Shown here one piece after another: positions 1 to 8,450 of a stretch of 19,259 nt of DNA (positions are counted from its first letter, which is position 1; the number at the start of each line of letters is the position of its first letter). Made by a program: the position numbers and the translations under genes. The notes beneath the pieces are model-generated. The model saw only the letters and a list, made by a program, of their open reading frames with translations, was not told where the DNA came from and did not search any database. Source of the DNA: Perkinsus olseni (lineage: Eukaryota; Perkinsozoa; Perkinsida; Perkinsidae); the NCBI GenBank assembly GCA_013115135.1, contig JABANP010000753.1:1-19259 (forward strand), given 5' to 3'.

Positions 1-736
1 GGTTCCACCACAGCTTAACAGTGTAGCAGTCGAGGGGGACGCCGATGCTCGGCCGCTCGTAGTCTGTTGATGGATTCTCGCTAATTGATCCACGCCGAGG
101 TATCCCTATCGCTGAAATGGCTTTACGAGAGCGTTGTGTCTTGGTTATTGCTAATCATGAGCGGCTCATGGCCAACGGAAGGTGAACAGCAGTCAGTATA
201 GTGTTGCCCTGAAGTCTTTCTCGAGTAGGACAAGCTGCGAGGGCATGCATGGGAAGGGCGGTGAGCAAGGCTCTCCTCTTTCTTGTGAACTATTCACACC
301 CTCAAAAGCAGGGGACAAAGCAGTGGATTATCGGTCCCACCAATGTGGTGGTGAGGTCGAACTAAGCAACGTGCTGGGATGGTGAGACTATCTGCGGATT
401 GTGCTGAGAGGATGAATGGCTGAAATAATGACTGATGATCCTGCTGAGGTTAATCCAAGAGGGTGTCACTGACGGTGAGGTCGGAACGAAAGGGAACAAG
501 ATTTGTGTGCAAGCGACATTGGCTAAAGCGCTAGCCAGGACGGATGCAGCCTCTCGTGACACTGATCGTCGTCGAGTTTTAGCATAGGTGACCTAGCCTA
601 GTAACCGCATAGGGGGACGTACGGGTAGGACAGGTTCGATTTCTACATAGTACCGGAGAATCCGGTCACCCCGCCGTGGGCCCGGGGGCAACGCGAAACC
701 AAGAAACCAGATTCTGTTCTTGCGTTCTTGCAAGAT
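1..736. other. No gene recognised; palindrome-bearing DNA
   Basis: I see no convincing coding region here; the short open frames resemble nothing I recognise and lack a splice context that joins them. Structured sites include a 15-bp palindrome at 156-170, a stem of 6 with a 3-nt loop at 652-666 (ACCGGA-GAA-TCCGGT) and a similar one near 337-351 (CCACCA-ATG-TGGTGG). Confidence 0.5.
156..170. repeat. Single-base-centre palindrome (15 bp)
   Basis: CATGAGC-G-GCTCATG: two perfect 7-nt arms around one G. It is the first of the odd-centred palindrome class that recurs through the whole window. Confidence 0.9.
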
Positions 737-1279
737 CTAGCCAAGTTTCCAATAACAAGTATTGAATACTTGGACCGTGGTGTTTAGTAAAAACGCAAGA
801 TCAGAACGGCGAGCTTCCAGGTCAGATCGGGTGATGAGACCGAGCAGTGATTGGTCTAAGGTTTCATCGCACTGGTCCAGGCATTTGGGGAAGACAGATT
901 GTGCCTCCCAGATTGGGGAGAGTTTGTAGATACAGTACGATACGCCCAATAAACTCAAGGCGGCTCTCCGAGGACATATATGCATTCTGCAAGAACCGCG
1001 GAGACTCATAGTGTGGATTAGAGTTGTGAGCACGTCTCTTCTCTCTGCACATTTGTGAACCCAAGGACTTAGGAGTAACGCGCGAAGCGCGAGAATTTTT
1101 TCCATATTTCTCCATTGTTGCCATATTTTTCTCTGTTTTTCCATTTTTCCATCTCCCCCACGATTCTTTCCATCGGTGGAGCACTCAGCAAATGATGTGC
1201 TAAGTCTTGGGCTTGCGCTGGTGGATGGAGGCGAGACCGAGAGTACGCTTCTCGGCCTTCGTTTTTCAATCGGCGCCAT
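737..1279 (-). CDS. Unidentified 180-codon open frame, doubtful
   Basis: An uninterrupted minus-strand frame of 180 codons that I do not recognise. The C-terminal 90 residues, including the stretch LITRSDLEARRSDLAFLLN, have an alternating hydrophobic and charged pattern that could be a helical protein. The middle, however, is encoded by a low-complexity A-rich tract (about 1085-1155), which is unlikely to be real coding sequence. An open frame this long can arise by chance in 19 kb read in six frames. There is no signal peptide, no domain motif and no splice-supported extension. A decayed gene piece is possible. Confidence 0.15.
   Translation of the reverse strand: MAPIEKRRPRSVLSVSPPSTSASPRLSTSFAECSTDGKNRGGDGKMEKQRKIWQQWRNMEKILALRALLLSPWVHKCAERRDVLTTLIHTMSLRGSCRMHICPRRAALSLLGVSYCIYKLSPIWEAQSVFPKCLDQCDETLDQSLLGLITRSDLEARRSDLAFLLNTTVQVFNTCYWKLG
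1085..1155. repeat. Phased A-tract island (1 of 4)
   Basis: Runs of four to six T (A on the other strand) recur about every 9-11 nt between short C-containing spacers, next to a GC hairpin at 1079-1091 (CGCGC-GAA-GCGCG). Spacing near one helical turn is the classic pattern of intrinsically curved DNA. The same A-tract plus GC-hairpin arrangement recurs near 16141-16234, 16655-16735 and 17061-17170. Confidence 0.55.
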
Positions 1280-1331
1280 TTAATCTAGATGCAAGGAATG
1301 GATTTCATTTCTTCCGTCTGAGCGCTGTTTC

Positions 1332-1350
1332 CCGGGGAAACTTTCCCCGG
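1332..1350. repeat. Single-base-centre palindrome (19 bp)
   Basis: CCGGGGAAA-C-TTTCCCCGG: perfect 9-nt arms around one C. Confidence 0.92.
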
Positions 1351-2536
1351 CGCCCGCTCAGAATGCTGTGATTAAATTGCAGACAGGAAGCGAAAGACCA
1401 GATTAGTACCATGTTATCGAGGCACAAGACGGAGATGGTGACGGCACTGATGCCTTTGCTCGAGGACTGGGCCCTCAGCCCTCCCTCACCCAGATGGCAG
1501 TTACGAACAGCGGTATCGGAATTACCGGAATACTATGATAGTCACCAGAAACTCTCAGATGCTGCACATCCGTATCCTTATCGATCTCGTTGAATACGGA
1601 TTCGCTATATCAGATTTCGTAGCCATCCGATCATCCGCTACGGGCGACCCACACGGCGCTGCTTACTGGTACATGCAGTGTGATAGTCAGTCGAATACAC
1701 GTGGGATCCGATCCGATAGTTGAGGAATCCTATCATCGGGTCGCGATGTGATCGACTTGTCCGAATGTTGTATACGTCGATGTGCGAAATACCAACCGGC
1801 ACATGGTTGCAATACCATTGACAACGGTTAAAAGTGAACCCAACAATAGTCGGACAGTTCTGAGCAAAAGCTGTAGCACTGGCTGCCACGGAGATGAGTG
1901 ACCCGTTTTGAGTGGTTTCGTGAGAGTTGAACTGGCCCGCGACGCCTTATTAACGTGACTCCCTTCAAGTCTGCAGATCAATAGCTGACAAGGGAGGCAT
2001 AGGCCTCATATTACGGACCTTGCTGCGACTCAGGGATTGGTTATACGGATACTGACCAGTTTCCGGCCCGGGCGGATCATGCGACATCGAAAGCGCGAGC
2101 GCATGAAAATGAAAGAGTAGACAGGTGACGCACATCCCGCGCCGCGAAATACACTTAGTATAATGCACTACCAGTCATCCATTTGATGATGCGTTGTGAT
2201 GATGGTAAGATAATCAGAAGCCGCTAAGCGTAGTTTCACGCAGCCGAGAGTACACAAAACGCGTGCATGCTGTAGATGATACAAAAAGGAGAAGCCATAC
2301 TGGCCTGCCGATAGGTGAAACTCTGACCTTGAGAGGCAGCCTATCAGAGGCTGGCTGTTGCAAATACCTACAGTCCCGTAGCTGCTAGACGGGGAAGCCG
2401 GACCAAGGAGCCTCCTTGGAGGAGGCTATCGACGACGAGAGTCTCTCTTAGGGATCCACTCGAAAGTGATGAGCAAGGTTCGACGTCCGTCCTGAAAAGT
2501 AGAAATAGTGAATGATTAGGAATGCTTTATGGTTCA
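1351..2536. other. No gene recognised
   Basis: Only short unremarkable open frames on both strands and none with a recognisable motif or paired splice sites. A stem of 7 with a 5-nt loop lies at 2409-2427 (AGCCTCC-TTGGA-GGAGGCT). Confidence 0.5.
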
Positions 2537-2551
2537 GTGAATTTAATTCAC
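2537..2551. repeat. Single-base-centre palindrome (15 bp)
   Basis: GTGAATT-T-AATTCAC: perfect 7-nt arms around one T. Confidence 0.9.
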
Positions 2552-2723
2552 GAGGTTCACCTCTGTGAAGAAAGTGTCGCGACTCGTGCTGTAGACGAAG
2601 ATTCTTCCACCGCTTTCTCGCACAGCCAGGCTCTGTTGATGAGCGATATCGAACCTACAAAAGCCCCATCTACAAGAGAGCAGAAAACAGAGAAGCCAAG
2701 CAGCGGGGAAGGCTTTATTGACG

Positions 2724-2815
2724 AATCGTCATGCCTTCATTGACGAATCGAATTGACGAATGTCATCGGAATCGTCATGCCTTCATTGACGAATCGAATT
2801 GACGAATGTCATCGG
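2724..2815. repeat. Perfect 46-bp tandem duplication
   Basis: Two identical 46-bp units, 2724-2769 and 2770-2815, directly head to tail. Each unit contains the submotif TTGACGAAT twice, and a further copy lies just 5' of the array. The palindrome TGACGA-A-TCGTCA at 2719-2731 spans the left edge. Identity of the units implies a recent duplication. Confidence 0.95.
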
Positions 2816-3369
2816 ATGACATTTTCATACTGATCATATCGCCGAAGAAAACGGATTTTAAATTCCGAAATTCAACTGCGCGGCTGATGTGGAAACACAT
2901 TCTGTTGGCGGCGCCTCAAGCAACGACGAAGACATCCTCCGCCTCTCAAGCTGAGCTGCTCTTCCCGGACTTACCCTTCACTTCGCTGGAGATCGGCTAT
3001 GATAATTGGATTCAGTGTCCTCCCAGAAACGATAGCATCGCTGAGCTCATCAGCTGTTACATAACCGATTCTCAGCGAAGAGTTCACAACAAGGGCTATC
3101 ATGATGTCACCATTCCTGAGCGGCGCCACGGCCGTGGGATTATGGCCGTCGGTAGACTGAGTCAAAAGTATGAGATGAATAAACAGTTCCCGTCCCAGAG
3201 TATGATGCCAGTTCAACATTCTGCCAAATGGTGGGGACTCAGACTATTTAGTCTACTACTGCGGATCTCTTCAGGCGATACTATCTCCTGGAGAACATCC
3301 CACAGCGCACTAGTGTGCGCTCACCGCACTGCGGTGTGTCTGGGGACGCAGACACTGTCGCCGCGATAG
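2806..3369 (+). CDS. Unidentified 187-codon open frame, doubtful
   Basis: The second-longest single-frame ORF of the window after the S41-like gene. Its first codons lie inside the 46-bp tandem duplication. The predicted protein has no signal peptide and no motif I recognise. The last part runs through two palindromes (3305-3320 and 3323-3335), features otherwise rare in the window's real exons. About one ORF of this length is expected by chance here, so it may be spurious. The opposite strand also has an 82-codon frame at 2971-3219 that looks no better. Confidence 0.18.
   Translation: MSSDDIFILIISPKKTDFKFRNSTARLMWKHILLAAPQATTKTSSASQAELLFPDLPFTSLEIGYDNWIQCPPRNDSIAELISCYITDSQRRVHNKGYHDVTIPERRHGRGIMAVGRLSQKYEMNKQFPSQSMMPVQHSAKWWGLRLFSLLLRISSGDTISWRTSHSALVCAHRTAVCLGTQTLSPR
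3305..3335. repeat. Two adjacent hairpins
   Basis: GCGCAC-TAGT-GTGCGC at 3305-3320 (arms 6, loop 4), followed two bases later by ACCGCA-C-TGCGGT at 3323-3335 (arms 6, single-base centre). Confidence 0.85.
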
Positions 3370-3459
3370 TGATCAACATTACATGGTAGCTTATGATGGT
3401 AGGCAGGGGCCGGAAATTATTTCCAGTGTATATTGCAACAGAATAAACGTCAGCTTTCG

Positions 3460-3476
3460 ACCCGAAAGTTTCGGGT
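3460..3476. repeat. Single-base-centre palindrome (17 bp)
   Basis: ACCCGAAA-G-TTTCGGGT: perfect 8-nt arms. It lies about 100 nt beyond the stop codon of the minus-strand gene ending at 3573. Confidence 0.92.
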
Positions 3477-3572
3477 TGGTCTTCGAGATGGAGGAATTGG
3501 TAGAAGGTTCATTGCAGAACCAGATCAGGCCCCCACGGAATCGTCTGATTCGATCTGAAACTGGAGATTCCG

Positions 3573-4531
3573 TCAACTCCAAATTGTAGTCCCGGGCCAC
3601 CCAGGCGAGCTATTGCAGTTGGGGAGCGCGAAGAAGGGGAGCAGGCGCTGACCAAAGCAGAAATGTCTAGTGCAGAGCTCCTCGTCGTCCTGGTGCCGCG
3701 GCTGAATCTGATGACCATCACGAAACAGCATGGGAGATGGGTCATCTTGCAGGAGCCCATATGATCTGCGCCATCTTGTTCTCTCACCTCAAAAGGTTGA
3801 TGGAAGGGTCCCCAAAAGCTTGAAAGACGACTCTCAGGTCCCCTCGGCCATTGCCACGATATCCATTCCTGACCGCTAAACCTGAGGTCAACCGGCGCTG
3901 CAGTACTATAACACGAGATGCTCGAAAGAAGGCTAGACGTTTACAACCAAACTCGTATCATGAGCTACCATGGATATAGTCCCTTACCAAGAGCATTGGC
4001 AAATATCTCCTCTCCGTCAGAGCCACGAATCGGACTTGCTTTAACTTCAGAGACACTGAATCGACCGCCACGAGTTCGTCGAAGATCCAAGCTAACGAAG
4101 CTTGCAGAATCGAAGAGTTCTCTGAAAATCAACATCGTCCGTGCTCAATCAAAGCTGCTCAGGCCTCTACCACAAGCCAGCCAGGCTTAGCTAGGACGAC
4201 GGTCTAGACTCACCCTCGGGCGTTGGCAGTAGAGACGGCGAGTAGTTCCGAACCGCCTCTAGACACAACCGTTCCTTCGAAAGATGAAAATCCCGAATAG
4301 TCTAATTCGATAGTCTGGATATGCGTGAGATTACCTGCACAGTGTGCCACACACGGAATGACTGTCAATGGAAGGATTAGCACGCTTATTCTCACCGAGC
4401 GGAGAAGTAATGTCATTCGGTGTGCTTCCGTTTCTGAGGAATGGTAAGCTCACCTGGCCGACAGGCACGACGGTGCCTTGGCCGGTAACACTTCCTAGGA
4501 GGGCTACGGAGAGGATGGAGGTTAAAGACAT
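3573..4531 (-). CDS. Small secreted protein, five exons, function unknown
   Basis: I do not recognise the family. The model joins five exons: 4531-4396, 4334-4214, 4121-3988, 3897-3788 and 3707-3573. All introns are GT-AG (61, 92, 90 and 80 nt), with donors GTGAG, GTGAGT, GTAAGG and GTGAG; intron 2 ends in a pyrimidine-rich TTTTCAG. Phases fit at every junction and give 211 residues. The N-terminus (MSLTSILSVALLGSVTG) is a good secretion signal, cleaved near residue 18. The mature part begins with beta-strand-like stretches (TIELDY, FEGTVV, FVSLDL, RFSVSEV) and ends with a Trp/Pro/Cys-rich tail. It may be an extracellular or surface protein of a lineage-specific family. Exons 1-3 are well supported; exons 4 and 5 are less certain because other acceptors exist. 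The exons contain no palindrome of the common class. Confidence 0.6.
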
Positions 4532-4608
4532 GAGTATACCGAACTAGCCTGATCGAGGCTTTATCATCACAACGCCATCACGGATGATGCCTGATAGTTG
4601 GCGTAGTG

Positions 4609-4629
4609 CTCACTCGGAGTGAGTCACTC
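4609..4629. repeat. Three-arm palindrome cluster
   Basis: CTCACTC-G-GAGTGAG (4609-4623) overlaps GAGTGA-G-TCACTC (4617-4629), giving arm, G, complement, G, arm. It lies 78 nt upstream of the start codon of the secreted-protein gene. Confidence 0.9.
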
Positions 4630-4671
4630 AATTCCGATAGCTCAAGTACACAGTCGCGTCGAAGCATAGTG

Positions 4672-4720
4672 ACTATTCCCTCACTTCCCTCATCGTCTAC
4701 CGTCACCATCAGGGAATAGT
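4672..4720. repeat. Inverted repeat with 29-nt spacer
   Basis: ACTATTCCCT at 4672-4681 pairs with AGGGAATAGT at 4711-4720; pairing continues outward past one mismatch. Confidence 0.85.
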
Positions 4721-4877
4721 GACATTGATAGCAGAGCACAGAGCTTCCGGGGGCCTACAGAAACCTATCCACTGTAACTGAGTACAGTGTGGCTATTTGG
4801 GACAGGACTCTTAAAAGGCGAAACCAGTCTTGAGGGGATTAGAGCGATAATATGATGATCTATAGCATAAGCTTGAT

Positions 4878-4899
4878 GTAGCACCGTGCTACTAGCACG
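4878..4899. repeat. Three-arm palindrome cluster
   Basis: GTAGCAC-C-GTGCTAC (4878-4892) overlaps CGTGCTA-C-TAGCACG (4885-4899): arm, C, complement, C, arm. Confidence 0.9.
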
Positions 4900-5458
4900 T
4901 ATACTCATGCACGTGAGCGCAAACCTAGTGATGATGCCTGATTCTGGTAGTTCGTAGGTAGTGAAGATGGTTGCCACTATAGTGAACTTATGAAGATGAA
5001 TAGCTAACAGCTCCAGTTCCAGAAAAGCTGTTACGCGCCTCAGTTGACTCTAACACAAGAGTGAAGGGAGACGCCAAGAAGGCCTTGAGTGTGCTTGCAA
5101 CTGTGTGGGCAGCATAGCTAATGGCAAAGAAGCGCAACTATAGAGACAACACTAAGGATACCATTCTCGGCCCTCGGCATCATCATCCATAAGGGACGAT
5201 CAAAACAGCAATACTCAGTAGCTCTATCACTTGTTATAAGCCTATAAGCTCTGCATAATAACCCCGATTGACCCTCCGCGTGTACGTGGACGAAGAGCTG
5301 CTGAATAACTACCGGGGGAAATCCCTGGCAGTTCGCTTGAGGGGACAACGGTGTGCTTGCGTGCACCAGAGGGGGCGTCATCGAGGGGCGTTCCCTCCGG
5401 TTCGGTTGTTTACAACAAGTCGCCAGGTGATACGCTCCGCTCTTGTTCACGTATGCTG

Positions 5459-5475
5459 ACTCAGCATTGCTGAGT
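5459..5475. repeat. Single-base-centre palindrome (17 bp)
   Basis: ACTCAGCA-T-TGCTGAGT: perfect 8-nt arms. A hairpin with a 3-nt loop, ACTTACT-AGT-AGTAAGT, follows at 5504-5520. Confidence 0.9.
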
Positions 5476-5602
5476 AGTCTCTCCATTAGGAAATGAGAGT
5501 GATACTTACTAGTAGTAAGTTACTACGAATGGGATACCATCAATTGAGTCATACTCCCAACTCGATGGTTCGAGAGTAATTCTGCAGCCGCAACACGCGT
5601 GT

Positions 5603-5623
5603 GCTAAGCTCACTGAGCTTAGC
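5603..5623. repeat. Single-base-centre palindrome (21 bp)
   Basis: Arms GCTAAGCTCA and TGAGCTTAGC, perfect over 10 nt, around one C. Confidence 0.93.
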
Positions 5624-6054
5624 TCGCTGTGCCCATGCGTGCATGCGGAGCGGTCTCCACTATAGTGACAACTACCTCCATTGCTGCTACGTACCCATCT
5701 GTTAGTAGTTACACCCGCACGTAAGTTTGGTGAAGGACTGATACCACTGACTCAAGAGATCCTCTCGCGCTCAGGAGCTCCGTGGGGCGCCTCTGACGTC
5801 GCGGTACAGCCTGTGCCTCCACTGGAATCTCAATCATCTGCATGGTCTGAACCTCTCAAGTTCTACATTTGCTTTTCGCCATCCCGTGATGAGTTTCGCG
5901 TTGTCTTTGAATGAATGCGGGATTTTCGTATGATCGTCCTCGAAGAATGAGTATCACAAGGAGCCGAGGAAAGAGCATTTAACGAGTGTCAAACTGTACA
6001 CTAGGTAATTTGTTAGGGCCTTTGAGATCTGAAGATGATCAAGAACCAAACAGC

Positions 6055-6090
6055 AAGTGGAACAGTGTTCCACTTTCGCCCCGGGGGCGA
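6055..6090. repeat. Two abutting palindromes at the cathepsin copy 1 breakpoint
   Basis: 6055-6075 has perfect 10-nt arms (AAGTGGAACA and its complement) around G. 6076-6090 is TCGCCCC-G-GGGGCGA. They abut with no gap, and homology of cathepsin copy 1 to copy 2 begins at 6091, the very next base. Confidence 0.92.
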
Positions 6091-6418
6091 GGCTGGCTTC
6101 TCATCAAGTTCGACTTGATACTGTGGCCTATAGCCTGTGGAGGTAACAACATCTGCTCACTCACCGCAAGGCATTGATTAGCTGGTGAGGTTACGACAGA
6201 AACCTTGCACTTCCCGTCCTTCGCAGTGTAGGGGTATGCGCTCTCTTTCACTATGCCCTGGTTCTGCACGTAGACCCAGGTATCCACCAGGTTTCCACCC
6301 TTGCAGCCGCTAAAAATAGGAGCTCAAATGAGTAAGTTACCGTTGATCACTATTAAACAGTGTCCCCTGTGTTCCTTATATCCATCCGGAGTGCAACTCT
6401 CGCCTTAATGAACGAGCC

Positions 6419-6435
6419 TTATTCAAGTTGAATAA
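6419..6435. repeat. Intronic palindrome kept in all three cathepsin copies
   Basis: TTATTCAA-G-TTGAATAA inside intron 5; the same sequence lies at 9949-9965 and 17663-17679. It predates the duplications. Confidence 0.9.
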
Positions 6436-6867
6436 TGCAACTCACTTGTTGCCAGCACTCTTGCTGCAGTCCACAATCTGCTGAACAGAGAACGGAATGA
6501 GTGGTTTGATGCCAGTCTTGATCTGGAACCGGCCTTCAGCCATGGCTGCCAGGAACACGAATTGCTCAACTCAGCTCGGAGCAGAATCAATTATTCTCCT
6601 ACTGGCTGCCTGGATAGCATAACAACAGCCACAGTTAAGTTGATTTCTCACCGGTCCAACTGCACCAGCTGCAACCCAATCGACGGACTCCGGGAGATCG
6701 CTGAGGTTAGGCGGGGCGCGATACGAGATATCTAGCATGAGAGCCTCACGATGAGACAGACCACAGGTTATGAGACTACTCTGATCGCCATCTAGTCCCG
6801 CGCTTACTCGTTAAATTGATAGTTGGCGTCGAGATGGGCGCCCCGCACAACAACCCCGCTGTGAATT

Positions 6868-6891
6868 CTTTTGCGGATAGGTCCGCAAAAG
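6868..6891. repeat. 10-bp hairpin inside cathepsin copy 1 exon 3
   Basis: Arms CTTTTGCGGA and TCCGCAAAAG around TAGG. Copies 2 and 3 have C in place of one T of the left arm, which leaves a mismatch. The copy 1 base both perfects the hairpin and changes Glu to Lys. Confidence 0.88.
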
Positions 6892-7311
6892 CATTGATGT
6901 CCGCGACATACTTAGAACTGATTCCTGACACAGTCGGTGGAGATCCGCCTGACAATAAAAAGACTTGTAGACTTGAAATTAATGCGCCACTGACAGTAAG
7001 CCATCTACCTGCTTCTTCATTATGCTCCTCGTTGGCAGCAACAACATCCATGAGGGTCTTAGCGAACAATTCCCGACGCCTGTTGCGCTCGGCTTCGGAG
7101 TGGTACTCCTTCTGGTATCTGTGATCAACCAATGTATGCTGCCACCAACCTCGCTGTGGACCCCAGGAATCTCACTTCGCCATACCCGGTTCAGGTCCTA
7201 CCTCACGATGAAATCGGCAAAGGCTTCGTCGATCTTCTGCTCACTCAGAGCTTCACCAGGAGATGCCAGGGGAATAGTTATGGCCAGAACGAATGTGAAG
7301 CCTTTTCGCAT

Positions 7312-8050
7312 ATCCAGGCAACAATGGTATGATCGCTACCGACAGATCAATGAAGTGTGCTATGTAGTTCCGTTTCCATTCCCGGCGGGAATTTCCCGCA
7401 TCGTAAACACACCATAAGGCCACAAGGAGCAGTCCAAGTTGCACTGACTGAACCTGCAGCCCGTACGCTGGACCAGGCTGCATCTCGCATCTTTAATCCC
7501 CGTTGGAAGTGGCCCGAGCAGGCGACGCCAGGTCGCGTAGGTTCCCCAATGCTCAACGAGACAACCGGAGCCCGACTGAAAATTGGAGAATTCACATTCA
7601 CGTCGCGAATTCACGTCGAGAAGCAGCCATGGAAGCAGCGGAAAAGGCCGAGAAAGAGGAGCAAACCACTCAGGTAGATTGGGATATAGACCGACCGTCA
7701 CAACGAAGCGCGCCACTCCGACGATCTCTTCGACCACCACATCTTGGGACGCGCGTGCCACGCACCGGACTGTGAATGTCAGCCACCGATACGACTGACA
7801 ACAACCTGTCTACTTCGTACGAGCCATGTACCCTACAATGAAGACAGTTGTGATAGGAAACTCTGCACTCCGCTTGACCCTACTTGGAGAAGCTTCTTAG
7901 CGGTTATAGCCACAAGACTTGGCTGTGTGTACATCGGCTCCGCTTGGCGAATTACGGTTGATATTGCTGGTCTTTCTGCCTTGGTCCCTGCCGAGGGAGA
8001 CGGTTTATGGCGCGCGGTGACCCTTATGAGAGCCTGCGCAGGATCGATCA
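7312..8050. other. Upstream block shared by the cathepsin copies, no assigned gene
   Basis: About 740 nt 5' of the cathepsin start, repeated at 10842-11580 and 18556-19259. It probably includes the promoter and 5' leader. Open frames exist on both strands, and one plus-strand frame encodes a charged helix-like run (AAMEAAEKAEKEEQTT, near 7627-7674). Copy 3 has single-A insertions near 18660 and 18910 and a single-G insertion near 19240 that shift every candidate frame, which argues against a conserved protein. I recognise no family. Confidence 0.5.
7378..7399. repeat. Three-arm palindrome cluster upstream of the cathepsin start
   Basis: ATTCCCG-G-CGGGAAT (7378-7392) overlaps GCGGGAA-T-TTCCCGC (7385-7399). 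It is 67 nt 5' of the start codon and is repeated at 10908-10929 and 18622-18643. It could lie in the promoter or 5' leader. Confidence 0.9.
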
Positions 8051-8062
8051 GGGAAACAAAAT

Positions 8063-8450
8063 TGCCGAGATCTCGGAAGGTTGCGCTGTCTACATAGCAC
8101 ACCGTGCTGTGCTCAGACTAGCTTCGCATTATCAATCCATTCTCTTAACTACCCCACTTTCTATTTGTCCTATCCCGTTCACTATGACCCTATTCATGTT
8201 GTGTTCTAAAACTACTGCAGCGAGATAGTGCAAGGTCCCCAAAGAATTGGGCCAAATAATTTTAGAACACACGGCTTGAAACTCGTAGGAGAATTCCAGT
8301 CTTTTGTAGGAAAGTGCCTCAGCTACTAATTTCCCGGTTCATTGCAGCACTGGGTTCTATGAACATAATTTATTAAAACGGATCCCAGAGCTGCTTGGAA
8401 AGTGGAGGTCATCAAAATCTGCATTCAGAAATCTAGAATACATCTAAAAT
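8063..8450. repeat. Dispersed repeat, copy A
   Basis: About 390 nt that recurs in the same orientation at 13661-14073 with scattered substitutions and two insertions in copy B. It has no evident coding frame. It contains 12-nt inverted arms, TGTGTTCTAAAA (8200-8211) and TTTTAGAACACA (8260-8271), and the even palindrome CCGAGATCTCGG at 8066-8077. It starts 12 nt after the cathepsin duplication ends. It could be a non-autonomous mobile element, but I see no terminal inverted repeats or target duplication. Confidence 0.88.

Larger units (their letters stand above)
4532..6038. other. No gene recognised; palindrome-rich
   Basis: Coding-like scraps occur on both strands, for example a plus-strand frame near 5261-5457 containing VYVDEELLNNYRGKS and a minus-strand frame near 5843-5950 containing KLITGWRKANVELERF. 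None has a start, motif or splice context that makes a gene, so they may be relics or chance. The stretch is dense in single-base-centre palindromes. TAACAGCT and AGCTGTTA (5005-5012 and 5026-5033) form a looser stem. Confidence 0.45.
6039..7311 (-). pseudogene. Cathepsin L-like cysteine protease copy 1, 3'-truncated
   Basis: Nearly identical to the intact copy at 9092-10841 through exon 6. Exons are 7311-7207, 7138-7009, 6924-6808, 6731-6603, 6545-6446 and 6309-6165. The signal peptide, I29 prodomain, oxyanion Gln and catalytic Cys (QLNCGCCYAI) are all present. Intron 6 is only 30 nt here (6164-6135) against 44 nt in copy 2, which carries an extra 14 nt. Exon 7 starts at 6134 but homology stops at 6091, and the frame runs into unrelated palindromic DNA and a TGA at 6041-6039. 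The catalytic His and Asn are therefore missing, so it cannot be an active peptidase. If expressed it would give a prodomain plus half a catalytic domain, which could bind or inhibit (inference). Exon 3 carries Lys where copies 2 and 3 have Glu (SAKEF against SAEEF); that change completes a 10-bp hairpin. Confidence 0.8.
6091..8050. repeat. Duplicated block, cathepsin copy 1 plus upstream DNA
   Basis: Aligns with 9607-11580. The offset is 3530 nt through most of the block and 3516 nt left of intron 6. Differences are scattered single bases and the 14-nt intron indel. The left end is the double palindrome at 6055-6090. The right end is a sharp loss of similarity after 8050. Confidence 0.93.

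Noticed and set aside
2806..3369. Resemblance of SLEIGYDNWIQCPP in the 187-codon frame to the TGF-beta family core
   Set aside because: A single short stretch; no cysteine-knot pattern around it, no signal peptide, and such a growth factor is not expected in this kind of genome.
6776..7132. 118-codon minus-strand frame read as a single-exon gene
   Set aside because: It is exon 2, intron 2 and exon 3 of the cathepsin gene read through; splicing restores the I29 motif spacing.
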